64,000 bases of DNA from Bilophila wadsworthia ATCC 49260. Its GTDB lineage: Bacteria > Desulfobacterota > Desulfovibrionia > Desulfovibrionales > Desulfovibrionaceae. The notes beneath the pieces were generated by a model. It saw nothing but the letters and a program-made list of their open reading frames with translations. It was not told the origin of the DNA and made no database searches. Every line of letters starts with the position of its first letter. The stretch's first letter is position 1. Position numbers and translations under genes: made by a program. Below, in pieces: positions 44,023 through 52,105 of the stretch. Where the stretch lies: the NCBI RefSeq assembly GCF_000701705.1, contig NZ_JNJP01000001.1, positions 186,001-250,000 on the forward strand. Direction: 5' to 3'.

Positions 44023-44997
44023 CTACCGCAAGCCCTGCTTGGCAAAGGCGGACACCGCGCCGATATTGGCGGCGTCCACGATGCCGCCGCCCGTATCGAT
44101 GCTGAATCCGGTAAAACCGTACTTTTTGCTCAACACGGTCTGTACGACGCCGAAGTAGCCCATCACATACGGCTGCGCTTCGGAAACAAGCTGGACATAG
44201 CCGTTTTCAATGGCCGCCGCCGTCGCCGGAGACAGCGAGAATCCCGCCACATATACCGTATTCGGCTTGACGCCCGCGTTCTTGAGGTGGTTGCCCATCT
44301 GCGCGGTCAGGGAGCCGTGATCCACGATGATGACCTTGGTGTCGGGGTGACGCCCGAGCTGCCCCGCCACGACCGGGGCACCGAGCACGGGGTCCTTGTC
44401 GATTTCTGGGGTGATTTCCTGATAATCCACGGTCACGCCCGCCTGTTCCAGCATTTCGACGATAGCCTGCGCGCGCCGCCCGCGATCGGGGATGCGCTTC
44501 AGGCCCCAGACAAAGGCGCGGTCGCCTTTCTTCAAGTTCGTGCGGCGCAGCACTTCCTCAGCGAGAGCCTTGCCCTGCGTGTAGTTGTCCGTCCCCACAT
44601 AGCCGAAACCCTTGGCGCGATGCCGAGCCTGCGTTTCCGGCAAGGCCGTGTCGATCGAGGTCACGACGATCCCCTGCTTGACCGCAGCATCGACCAGCGG
44701 GCCGAATGCGGCGTCTCCGGGATGCCCCATGACGACGATACCGTCCGGACGTGCGGCCACGGCATTGCGGAAATGCGTGATCATGGTTTCAGGGTTCCAG
44801 TCGGAATACAGCAAACGCAGCTCGCACCCCATATCGGCGGCAGCGGCCTTGGCCCCGTTCTGAACGATGGTGCCGTAACCATCCCCTACGGAACCGCCCG
44901 TATCAAACCAGATCGTCATGCCTTCGCCCGTTTTGGCGAACGCCGTGCCGCACAGCAGGCTCAGGGCCAACAGGCCCAACATCAGAATACGTTTCAT
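44023..44997 (-). CDS. ABC sugar-binding periplasmic protein
   Basis: 324 residues starting at ATG 44997 with AAAAAGGAG upstream. Signal peptide MKRILMLGLLALSLLCGTAFA. The mature protein is a type I periplasmic-binding fold (Peripla_BP_4): VQNGAKAAAADMG, GIVVMGHPGDAA, VVTSIDTALPE and VGTDNYTQGKALAEEV, as in ribose or fructose binders. It is the first gene of the importer. Ligand not determinable from sequence. Confidence 0.9.
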   Translation of the reverse strand: MKRILMLGLLALSLLCGTAFAKTGEGMTIWFDTGGSVGDGYGTIVQNGAKAAAADMGCELRLLYSDWNPETMITHFRNAVAARPDGIVVMGHPGDAAFGPLVDAAVKQGIVVTSIDTALPETQARHRAKGFGYVGTDNYTQGKALAEEVLRRTNLKKGDRAFVWGLKRIPDRGRRAQAIVEMLEQAGVTVDYQEITPEIDKDPVLGAPVVAGQLGRHPDTKVIIVDHGSLTAQMGNHLKNAGVKPNTVYVAGFSLSPATAAAIENGYVQLVSEAQPYVMGYFGVVQTVLSKKYGFTGFSIDTGGGIVDAANIGAVSAFAKQGLR

Positions 44998-46044
44998 GAG
45001 CAACTCCTTTTTCCGATTCTCTTCCGTACCGCTTCCAAAGGCGCGGTCAGCTCTCAAAGCAAACACCGTCGCCCCAAGCGAATCTATGATTTTCCAGCAA
45101 CAACGACGCCACCGACATGAGCGGCCGGGTAAACCCCATAAGTATGCAAAGGCCTCTTCTGCGCGGCAGTCGCGGTAGGCCCCAAAGGGCCTTCCATTTG
45201 TCCGGCATTCCGTAAAAACAGCCCTCAACGCTGCCGGACCCGTCTTCAAGAACGGACCGATAACCGGGCACGCTACGGACGAATGGCCGTCTCCGCAAGC
45301 CCCAAACGGGCACGGCATCCAGCGTGGCGGTTGTTCCGCCGGCTTGCTTGGGGTCCAGAGTATGAGGGGCAAGACGCTGGCGGAACTATGGCAAACGCCC
45401 GTCGAACTTTCAAGCGGGCCTGCTCCGCCCCCTCTCCACATAAGCCCATCCGAGGGGGGAACGTCCCTTCCCTACCGGACGTCAAAACCATCCGTTTCCG
45501 GCAGGCTAGTTCTTAGAAATCGTTCTTAATAAAGAAGATTCAGTATCCGCCACAAAAGACTGCTCTCTTTTTATGGAACAAGAATACGCTCTCTGAACAA
45601 AAACTTTTTTTGATTTTTCCTCACTTTACACGCTTTCTTGAGGCAACCTCGTGTTTTCAAAAGTGTTTTCCTCCCTTTCTTCTGAATACAATTTTTTTGA
45701 CTTTTTTTCGTGTTGCCGATCCGTAACCTCAATCCTGCCTTTTCACAAAATATGCGCCGTTTCGGGGCTCGATTACCCAAAAAAGAACGAGTGTTCTTTC
45801 AAGTTATTAGCCTCACTTTTGGTATGGGAAACAAGAAGGGGTGATATCCCGTATTCCTCTAACACGGCATTTTTCCCGTTCTTCACGTTTTTCCTTTGAT
45901 GCCGGAAAAATCGTGCTGTTCCTTTTAGGACAATGCCCAGTCTGAGCACGGGGTAATACCCGTTCCAGGCGGAGCGCCTTTACAGAACGTGATTTCGCGG
46001 TATGCTCCTGCCCAAAAGTAGCTTCACACCCAGTGGGGGACTGT
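44998..46044. other. 1.05-kb gene-free region upstream of tmc
   Basis: No credible gene on either strand. The part 45520-45900 is AT-rich, and a CGGG-N4-ACCCG-like dyad sits near 45948. The tmc promoter lies at the right end; upstream operator sites for tmc and for the divergent sugar importer are probable. Confidence 0.5.
45979..46006 (+). promoter_or_regulatory. Candidate tmc operon promoter
   Basis: TTTACA (45979-45984), 16-base spacer, TATGCT (46001-46006); transcription would start near 46013, about 30 bases before the tmcD ATG. Confidence 0.55.
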
Positions 46045-47289
46045 ATGGAAGATCAGAAACGGTATGATTGGGAACCTTCTGTCAGAAAGCTCGGGGAAAC
46101 GGAGATGTTGCCCGAAACGGCATGGCAGGAGGAATGGCAGATTTCTCCGGACTGCGAATCGTTCGCGGCGGTTTCTGCCCTCGAAGACGGCACTTTTACC
46201 GTACGCTTGAACGGTGCGTTGTGGGAAACGCGCACCGACAAGATGTATAACTGCCAGTTCGCCCCCGACGGGCGGCTGACGGCTCTGTCTCAGAGCGACG
46301 GCGAGTGGGCCATTGTGGTCGACGACGCGGAAAGCGAAGAACACGCCGACTACTTGTGGGGAACCCGGTTCAACAAGGCCGGGACCATCGCCGTGCCCAT
46401 GCAGACCGGCATGGAATACGGGATGCTGGTCGACGGCGCGCCGTGGGAACAGCTCTACACCGCCGCCACCGATTTCGTCCTTTCGGAAACCGGCAAAACC
46501 GCCGCCGTGGTCCAGACCGCCGGGCTTGGCCAGGCCGATCTGGAAGGCTTCAGCAAGGGCATCTATACCATCGCCGTCGACGGCCAAGCATGGGAAGAGT
46601 GCTACCTGAACGCGTGGTCGCCCTGCTTCGACAGGGAAGGCCACCGGGTCGCCAGCACCGTGCGCGTCACGCCGTACGAATATACCATTTCCATCAACGG
46701 CCAGCGCTGGAGCGAAACCTACCCCTGTGCGTGGGAACCCATCTTCGAGCCCAAATCCGGCGACGTCATCGCGCCCATCCGCAAGGAAGGCAAATGGGGC
46801 CTCGCCCGCAACGGCTCCCTCTTCTGGAAGCCCATGTTCGCGCAGTGCTGGGCGCCTCAGGCAGCCGCCACCGACGGCGAATACATCTGGGCCGTCGCCG
46901 CGCCTTCCTACGGCACCTTCACCGTGGCCTGCAACGCCACCCCGTGGAACTGCCGTTTCCCGTCCGTGACGGATCTCGTCCTGTCCCCGGACGGCAAGCA
47001 CGCCGCCGCCCTCGGCAGCCAGAACAACAGCCGGTTCCAGATCGCCGTGGACGGCAAAGTGTGGGACGATGCCTTTGATATGGCGTGGCCCGTCGTGTTC
47101 TCGCCCGCCGGGGACCGCGCCGCCGCCAAGGTCCGCCGCGACGGCAAGTTCGCCCTGTACGTCGACGGCAACGCCGTGATCGAAAACCTCGACGGCGTGT
47201 GGAACCCCACGTTCAGCCCGGACGGCACAGTCCTGCTGTTCTGTTCCCTCAAGGACGGCGTGTTCTCCCGCCACACCGTGCGGCTCTAG
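46045..47289 (+). CDS. tmcD: TmcD, tryptophan-rich repeat subunit of the Tmc complex
   Basis: 414 residues from the ATG at 46045 with GGGGGA upstream (a GTG at 46033 is an alternative). About eight WD40-like beta repeats carry a recurring Gly-x-x-Trp-Glu unit (NGALWE, DGAPWE, DGQAWE, NGQRWS, DGKVWD) and FSPDG turns. No signal peptide, so cytoplasmic. In Desulfovibrio this protein accompanies TmcABC, the complex that carries electrons from periplasmic cytochrome c3 across the membrane. First gene of the operon. Confidence 0.88.
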   Translation: MEDQKRYDWEPSVRKLGETEMLPETAWQEEWQISPDCESFAAVSALEDGTFTVRLNGALWETRTDKMYNCQFAPDGRLTALSQSDGEWAIVVDDAESEEHADYLWGTRFNKAGTIAVPMQTGMEYGMLVDGAPWEQLYTAATDFVLSETGKTAAVVQTAGLGQADLEGFSKGIYTIAVDGQAWEECYLNAWSPCFDREGHRVASTVRVTPYEYTISINGQRWSETYPCAWEPIFEPKSGDVIAPIRKEGKWGLARNGSLFWKPMFAQCWAPQAAATDGEYIWAVAAPSYGTFTVACNATPWNCRFPSVTDLVLSPDGKHAAALGSQNNSRFQIAVDGKVWDDAFDMAWPVVFSPAGDRAAAKVRRDGKFALYVDGNAVIENLDGVWNPTFSPDGTVLLFCSLKDGVFSRHTVRL

Positions 47290-47316
47290 GCATCCAACTG
47301 CAACAAGGAACTCATC

Positions 47317-47976
47317 ATGAATGCCCTGTACAATTTTGCGGTAGGCCCGCTGGCATGGATCGCCTTCACGGTGTGCATCGGCGGGATGATCTGGCGGCTG
47401 TGGTCGCTCGGACGCCTCGCCCGCCAGCGCGACGCCTCGGCCCTCGCCTACATGAACTGGAAAGACTCGCTGACGTCGATCATCCGTTGGACGCTGCCCT
47501 TCTCCACCTGCGGCTGGCGCGAGAACCCGCTGCTGACCGTGGCGAACTTCGTGCTGCACATCGGCATCCTGCTCGCCGTGCTGTTCTACTCGGCCCACAA
47601 CGTCATGTGGGACTACAATTTCGGTTTTTCCCTTCCTTCCCTGCCCGACGGCTTTATGGACGCCGTCACCCTAGCTACCATTCTGGCCTGTCTGGTCCTC
47701 GGCTGGCGCCGACTGGCAGTCCCGGCGTCGAGCTACGTGACCCGACAGGCCGATTGGTTCTCCCTGCTGCTCGTCACCGGCGTCATGGTGACCGGCTTTG
47801 CCTCCGCGCATGGGTTCGGAAGCGAAAGCTTCATGGCTCTGCTCCACGTGCTGTTCGGCGAGGCGATCCTCATCTGCCTGCCCTTCACGCGCCTGAGCCA
47901 CGCCATTCTGATTCCCTTCACCCGCGCCTACATGGGTTCCGAATCCATCGGCGTCCGTCGTACCTGCGACTGGTAA
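47317..47976 (+). CDS. tmcC: TmcC, integral membrane subunit
   Basis: 219 residues, five predicted membrane helices, related to NarI/DsrM-type b-heme subunits; candidate heme histidines occur in LHIGILLAV, ASAHGFGS and LLHVLFGEA. It would connect periplasmic TmcA to cytoplasmic TmcB. Ribosome site AAGGAA; 27 bases after tmcD, 15 before tmcB. Confidence 0.9.
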   Translation: MNALYNFAVGPLAWIAFTVCIGGMIWRLWSLGRLARQRDASALAYMNWKDSLTSIIRWTLPFSTCGWRENPLLTVANFVLHIGILLAVLFYSAHNVMWDYNFGFSLPSLPDGFMDAVTLATILACLVLGWRRLAVPASSYVTRQADWFSLLLVTGVMVTGFASAHGFGSESFMALLHVLFGEAILICLPFTRLSHAILIPFTRAYMGSESIGVRRTCDW

Positions 47977-47991
47977 TTTTGGAGGCACACG

Positions 47992-49308
47992 ATGGGTATT
48001 GAAAAACGCTTAATCGAAGACGCCAACCTGACGCGCGGCATGCAGCTTGCCACGCCGGAGCGCATCACCAAAGTGATCCGCGACGTCCTGAAGGGCGAGG
48101 CAGGCGCGCGAGTCAAAGTATACGAACAGACCTGCATGCGCTGCGGCGCCTGCGCCAAGGCCTGCCACTTCAGCCTTTCCCACCCGGACGACGCGTCCTA
48201 TACGCCCGTCGCCAAGCTCGACAAGACCATCTTCAAGATGGTCCGCGAGAGCGGGAAGCTCAACGCCGAACAGATGCGGGGCATCGCGCAGATCGCGCAC
48301 ACCGAATGCAACATGTGCCGCCGCTGCATCCATTACTGTCCCGTGGGCGTGGACATCGCCTACCTGATGAGCCTCGTGCGGCGCATCTGCAACAAGCTCG
48401 GCATCACCCCGACCTTCATTCAGGACACCGCCAACAGCCATTCCGCCACGTTCAACCAGATGTGGGTGCGCGAAGACGAATGGATCGACAGCCTCGTCTG
48501 GCAGGAAGAGGAAGCCCGCGAGGAATTCCCCGGCATCCGCATCCCGCTCGACAAGGAAGGCGCGGACTTCATGTACTCGGTCATCGCGCCCGAGCCGAAG
48601 TTCCGCACGCAGCTCATCTATCAGGCCGCCGCGATCTTCCATCAGGCGGGCAGCGACTGGACCATGCCCTCCCGCCCCGGCTGGGACAACAGCGACATGT
48701 GCATGTTCACGGGCGACTACGAAATGATGGGCCGCATCAAGCGCGCCCACTTCGAGCTGGCCCAGAAGCTGCGCGTCAAGCGCATCGTCATGGGCGAATG
48801 CGGGCACGCCTTCCGCTCCGTGTACGATCAGGGCAACCGCTGGCTCGGCTGGAAGGACTCCCCGGTCCCGGTGGTCCATGCCATCGAGTTCTATTGGGAG
48901 CTCATCAACGAAGGCAAGATCAAGATCACGCACCAGTTCGAAGATCCGGTCACCATCCATGACCCCTGCAACACCATCCGCGGCCGCGGCCTTGCCGACA
49001 AGCTGCGCGACGTGGTGCACTTCCTCTGCGCCAACGTGGTCGAAATGACGCCCAACCGCGAGCACAACTTCTGCTGCAGCGCGGGCGGCGGGATCATCAA
49101 CTGCGGCCCGCCCTTCAAGAGCGTGCGCATGGAAGGCAACCGGGTGAAAGCCGATCAGCTCCGCAACACCGGAGTCCACACCGTGGTCGCCCCGTGCCAC
49201 AACTGCCACGGCGGACTGGAAGACATCATCAAGCATTACAAGCTCGGCATGCACACCAAGTTCATCGGCGACCTCATCTATGAACTGATGGAAAAGCCCG
49301 AAGTATAG
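47992..49308 (+). CDS. tmcB: TmcB, HdrD-like Fe-S subunit
   Basis: 438 residues, cytoplasmic. Two [4Fe-4S] motifs (CMRCGACAKACH near 44 and CNMCRRCIHYCP near 104) precede two cysteine-rich domains, the second with NFCCSAGGG and APCHNCHGG, the site type that binds a noncubane cluster in heterodisulfide reductase HdrB/D and DsrK. It may reduce or oxidise a cytoplasmic thiol/disulfide partner. Confidence 0.92.
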   Translation: MGIEKRLIEDANLTRGMQLATPERITKVIRDVLKGEAGARVKVYEQTCMRCGACAKACHFSLSHPDDASYTPVAKLDKTIFKMVRESGKLNAEQMRGIAQIAHTECNMCRRCIHYCPVGVDIAYLMSLVRRICNKLGITPTFIQDTANSHSATFNQMWVREDEWIDSLVWQEEEAREEFPGIRIPLDKEGADFMYSVIAPEPKFRTQLIYQAAAIFHQAGSDWTMPSRPGWDNSDMCMFTGDYEMMGRIKRAHFELAQKLRVKRIVMGECGHAFRSVYDQGNRWLGWKDSPVPVVHAIEFYWELINEGKIKITHQFEDPVTIHDPCNTIRGRGLADKLRDVVHFLCANVVEMTPNREHNFCCSAGGGIINCGPPFKSVRMEGNRVKADQLRNTGVHTVVAPCHNCHGGLEDIIKHYKLGMHTKFIGDLIYELMEKPEV

Positions 49309-49414
49309 TCAGCCCGCGAGGGGCCTTCCCGGCACCGGGAGGGCTCCCCGCAGCGCTCCGGACCCCGTACACCGCTTTTGGAGGCGCCGCCTCCGTGAAT
49401 CACTGGAGTGAACT

Positions 49415-49783
49415 ATGCCCCTGCACGCCCTTGCCCGCGCCGGTCTCGCCGTCACGCTGCTGCTTGGCCTCGTCGGGACGGCCCATGCGCTGACCCTGAA
49501 ATCCGAAGAGTTCAAGACTCACCGCCGCCCCGCCGTCACCTTCGATCACGACAACCATAACGAGCGCGCCAAGATCGAAGACTGTATCGTCTGCCACCAC
49601 GGCGGCGAAAACGGCGTCATAGACCCCGAGGTGAGCTCGGAAGATCAGCCCTGTTCCGAATGCCACAAGGCCAACATGCCCAGCGGACGCACGCCGCTCA
49701 TGCGTGCCTACCACAAGAACTGCATCGAATGCCATACGGCCCAGAACAAGGGCCCGACCACTTGCGGCGCTTGCCACAAGTAG
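49415..49783 (+). CDS. tmcA: TmcA, acidic tetraheme cytochrome c3 (type II)
   Basis: 122 residues with a signal peptide ending AHA at residue 25. Four CxxCH heme sites at 57-61, 80-84, 103-107 and 117-121; distal His candidates include those of FDHDNH. It accepts electrons from type I cytochrome c3 in the periplasm and passes them to TmcC. GGAGTG precedes the ATG. Confidence 0.93.
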   Translation: MPLHALARAGLAVTLLLGLVGTAHALTLKSEEFKTHRRPAVTFDHDNHNERAKIEDCIVCHHGGENGVIDPEVSSEDQPCSECHKANMPSGRTPLMRAYHKNCIECHTAQNKGPTTCGACHK

Positions 49784-49792
49784 GACAGGATC

Positions 49793-50311
49793 ATGGACGC
49801 CATCCGGCTGCATTCTGACGGGACGCTTTCGTCCGAAGCCCCATTCGCGGGGCTTCTCCGGATGAGGCTCGAACTCGACGGAGACGTTACGCTGCGCTCG
49901 TTCTTCAGGCTGCTCAAGCGGAATCCGCTGGCGCGGGAACTGGTCCCCGGCCTTGGCGACGCCCTCGCCGAAGCCGAAGCCTGCCCCGCCTCCGGCTGCC
50001 GCTATCCCGGCCTCGAAGCCCTGCGCCTCGGCAAACGCGTGGAATTGACGGGATTTCCCGGCACGCCCCGCGTGGACGTCTACCTTGCCGTCGAAGGCGT
50101 CGGCGACGAACTGCCGGAACTGCGTTTTTTCCGCCTGCGGGACATGCTGGACACCCCGTTGCAAACGGGGACGGCCCGGCATGTCCTGCTCGGCGAGACA
50201 GCGACCGCGTTGGACGCGGAAACCAGCTTTACAGTGTTTGATCTGTTGGAAGGCATGGGCTGGGAACTCGGGTTCCAAGGCGGCTCACTCACCTGTAATC
50301 TCAAGGAGTAG
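49793..50311 (+). CDS. Conserved tmc-associated protein, unknown function
   Basis: 172 residues, soluble, no signal peptide, starting nine bases after tmcA. The C-terminal half (VDVYLAVEGVG, FFRLRDMLDTPLQ) looks like a small alpha/beta domain. From memory a hypothetical gene of this size occupies the same place in Desulfovibrio vulgaris. It may mature or regulate the complex. Confidence 0.75.
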   Translation: MDAIRLHSDGTLSSEAPFAGLLRMRLELDGDVTLRSFFRLLKRNPLARELVPGLGDALAEAEACPASGCRYPGLEALRLGKRVELTGFPGTPRVDVYLAVEGVGDELPELRFFRLRDMLDTPLQTGTARHVLLGETATALDAETSFTVFDLLEGMGWELGFQGGSLTCNLKE

Positions 50312-50315
50312 CGAG

Positions 50316-51233
50316 ATGTTGTTCAAGAACATCCTGTTTGCGAGTTCGGGAACGGCCGGCAGCGACAACGCCGCGAAACTGGCTTTTGGGTTGGCGGAAA
50401 AGCAGCAGGCGGAACTGACGCTCTACCATTGCTGCGGCGTCCCCTCCCGTGGGTTCACCACCAACGTCACCGATACCCGCAGCGGCAGCCTTGAGCAGCC
50501 GGATGAGGCGTATCAGGAGATGGTGCGCGAAGAACTCAATACGGCCTACGCCTATCAGATTGAAGCCTGTACCCGCCCCTTCCGCATGGAACTGAGCGTG
50601 GGTATGCCTTCCACCGAAATTTTGCGCTACGCCCGCCAGATCAAGCCCGATCTCATCGTCATGGGCGCGAGCAGCGCCGCCAGCGATCCCAACGCCGCCC
50701 GTATGCGCTCCATCGTGGGCAACACGGTGCGCGCCGTGGCGAAGAAGGCCCCCTGCCCGGTGCTCATCGTCAACCGCCCCTGCACCACCTGCTGGCACCT
50801 GTTCTCGAACATCGTCTTCTGCACCGACTTCAGCGAAGCCGCCAACCATGCGTTCCGTTTTGCCCTGAATACCGCCCGCCAGCTGAACGCCAAACTGTAC
50901 ATCACGCACGCCGTCGACATCACGTCCATCCAGGGCATGACGATGGACCAGTCCGAGATCGAGCGCCATACCGAGCAGATGCGCGAGAAGATCGACAAGC
51001 TGTACCTGTCCAAGCTCGACGGTTTCGCCAACGCCGAGGTCATTGTGCGCGAAGGCATTCCCTATGTCGAAATCCTTAAGGTCGCCCGGGAGAACGAGGC
51101 GGATCTCATCGTCATGGCCCACCATTCCTCGGATCTGTCCGATGACGACGCGGACATCGGCTCCACGGTGGAACAGGTTGTGCTGCGTTCCGCCTGTCCC
51201 GTCGCCAGCGTGACCCGGCCCGAGGCCCGGTGA
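50316..51233 (+). CDS. Tandem universal stress protein (UspA x2)
   Basis: 305 residues. Two Usp domains (about 1-145 and 155-300); each has the ATP-binding region type LIVMGASSAA...GNTVRAVAKKAPCPVLIV and LIVMAHHSSDL...STVEQVVLRSACPVASV. ATG at 50316 has AAGGAG upstream. It lies inside the tmc operon, 4 bases after the previous gene, suggesting a nucleotide-sensing role tied to redox state. Confidence 0.9.
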   Translation: MLFKNILFASSGTAGSDNAAKLAFGLAEKQQAELTLYHCCGVPSRGFTTNVTDTRSGSLEQPDEAYQEMVREELNTAYAYQIEACTRPFRMELSVGMPSTEILRYARQIKPDLIVMGASSAASDPNAARMRSIVGNTVRAVAKKAPCPVLIVNRPCTTCWHLFSNIVFCTDFSEAANHAFRFALNTARQLNAKLYITHAVDITSIQGMTMDQSEIERHTEQMREKIDKLYLSKLDGFANAEVIVREGIPYVEILKVARENEADLIVMAHHSSDLSDDDADIGSTVEQVVLRSACPVASVTRPEAR

Positions 51234-51234
51234 C

Positions 51235-51642
51235 ATGGACGGAAGGCGTGCTCTCGTCATTGATGACGAGGTCCATTTCCGGTACTTTCTCAGAGTGCTC
51301 CTCGAAAAGGCCGGGTTCGCCGTGAAGATGGCCCGCAACGGGATCGAAGCGCTGGACGTGCTCCGCTCGTGGAGGCCGGACGTCATCACGCTGGACGTCA
51401 TGATGCCGGAGCAAAGCGGCCTGACCTTTTACGGGGCCGTCTGCCGCGACGAGGACTGGAAACGCATTCCCGTGGTCATGCTGTCCGCCGTGCCGATCTC
51501 CGTCCGGGAACATGCGTTCGCCACGATCGGCCTGACGCAGGGCCCGCTTCCCGCCCCCGCGGCCTGCCTTGAAAAACCGTGTACGCCGGAAGCCCTGCTT
51601 GAGGTCGTCAACCGGCTCGTTCCCGAACCAACCACCGCCTGA
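51235..51642 (+). CDS. Stand-alone response regulator receiver
   Basis: 135 residues, one REC domain only. Acidic pair DD near 10-11, phospho-acceptor Asp-54 (ITLDVMMPE) and the conserved Lys in LEKP. No output domain. Starts one base after the Usp stop. Confidence 0.9.
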   Translation: MDGRRALVIDDEVHFRYFLRVLLEKAGFAVKMARNGIEALDVLRSWRPDVITLDVMMPEQSGLTFYGAVCRDEDWKRIPVVMLSAVPISVREHAFATIGLTQGPLPAPAACLEKPCTPEALLEVVNRLVPEPTTA

Positions 51643-51664
51643 TCCGAACGCAAGGAGAAGCCCC

Positions 51665-52054
51665 ATGCCCAAGAAGATCCTGACCATCGACGACGACCCG
51701 TATATCGTCAAGTACATCACCGAAGTTCTCTCCGACAACGGCTACGCGACCTGTTCCGCATCCAGCGTCGAGGAAGCCCTTTCCGTCCTCGAAGCGGAAA
51801 GGCCCGATCTCGTCACGCTGGACATGGAAATGCCCGACGAATGGGGGCCGCGCTTTTACCGCAAGATGTCCATGAACCCCGCATTCAAGGACACGCCCGT
51901 CATCGTGATCAGCGGCCTCCAGGGCATCCACCTCGCCATCCGCAACGCCGTGGCCACCCTCCAGAAGCCCTTCGATCCCGAAGAGCTGCTCTCCATCGTC
52001 AACCGGGTGCTTGAGTCCAAGGACGCCGCCCGCAAGGCCATGGACGGGGAATAA
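51665..52054 (+). CDS. Stand-alone response regulator receiver
   Basis: 129 residues, REC only, with DDD at 9-11, Asp-53 (VTLDMEMPD) and LQKP. AAGGAG precedes its ATG. Divergent from the receiver just upstream, so the pair may be a two-step relay or compete for the kinase at 52106. Confidence 0.9.
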   Translation: MPKKILTIDDDPYIVKYITEVLSDNGYATCSASSVEEALSVLEAERPDLVTLDMEMPDEWGPRFYRKMSMNPAFKDTPVIVISGLQGIHLAIRNAVATLQKPFDPEELLSIVNRVLESKDAARKAMDGE

Positions 52055-52105
52055 CCGTTTCCGTTCCGGCGGTTCCCTGCGGACCGCCGGAAACCGGGGT
52101 TGACG

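Noticed and set aside
45571..45899. Short frames on both strands in the gene-free region
   Set aside because: Composition follows AT-richness (Lys-rich one way, Phe/Ser-rich the other); no ribosome site or motif.
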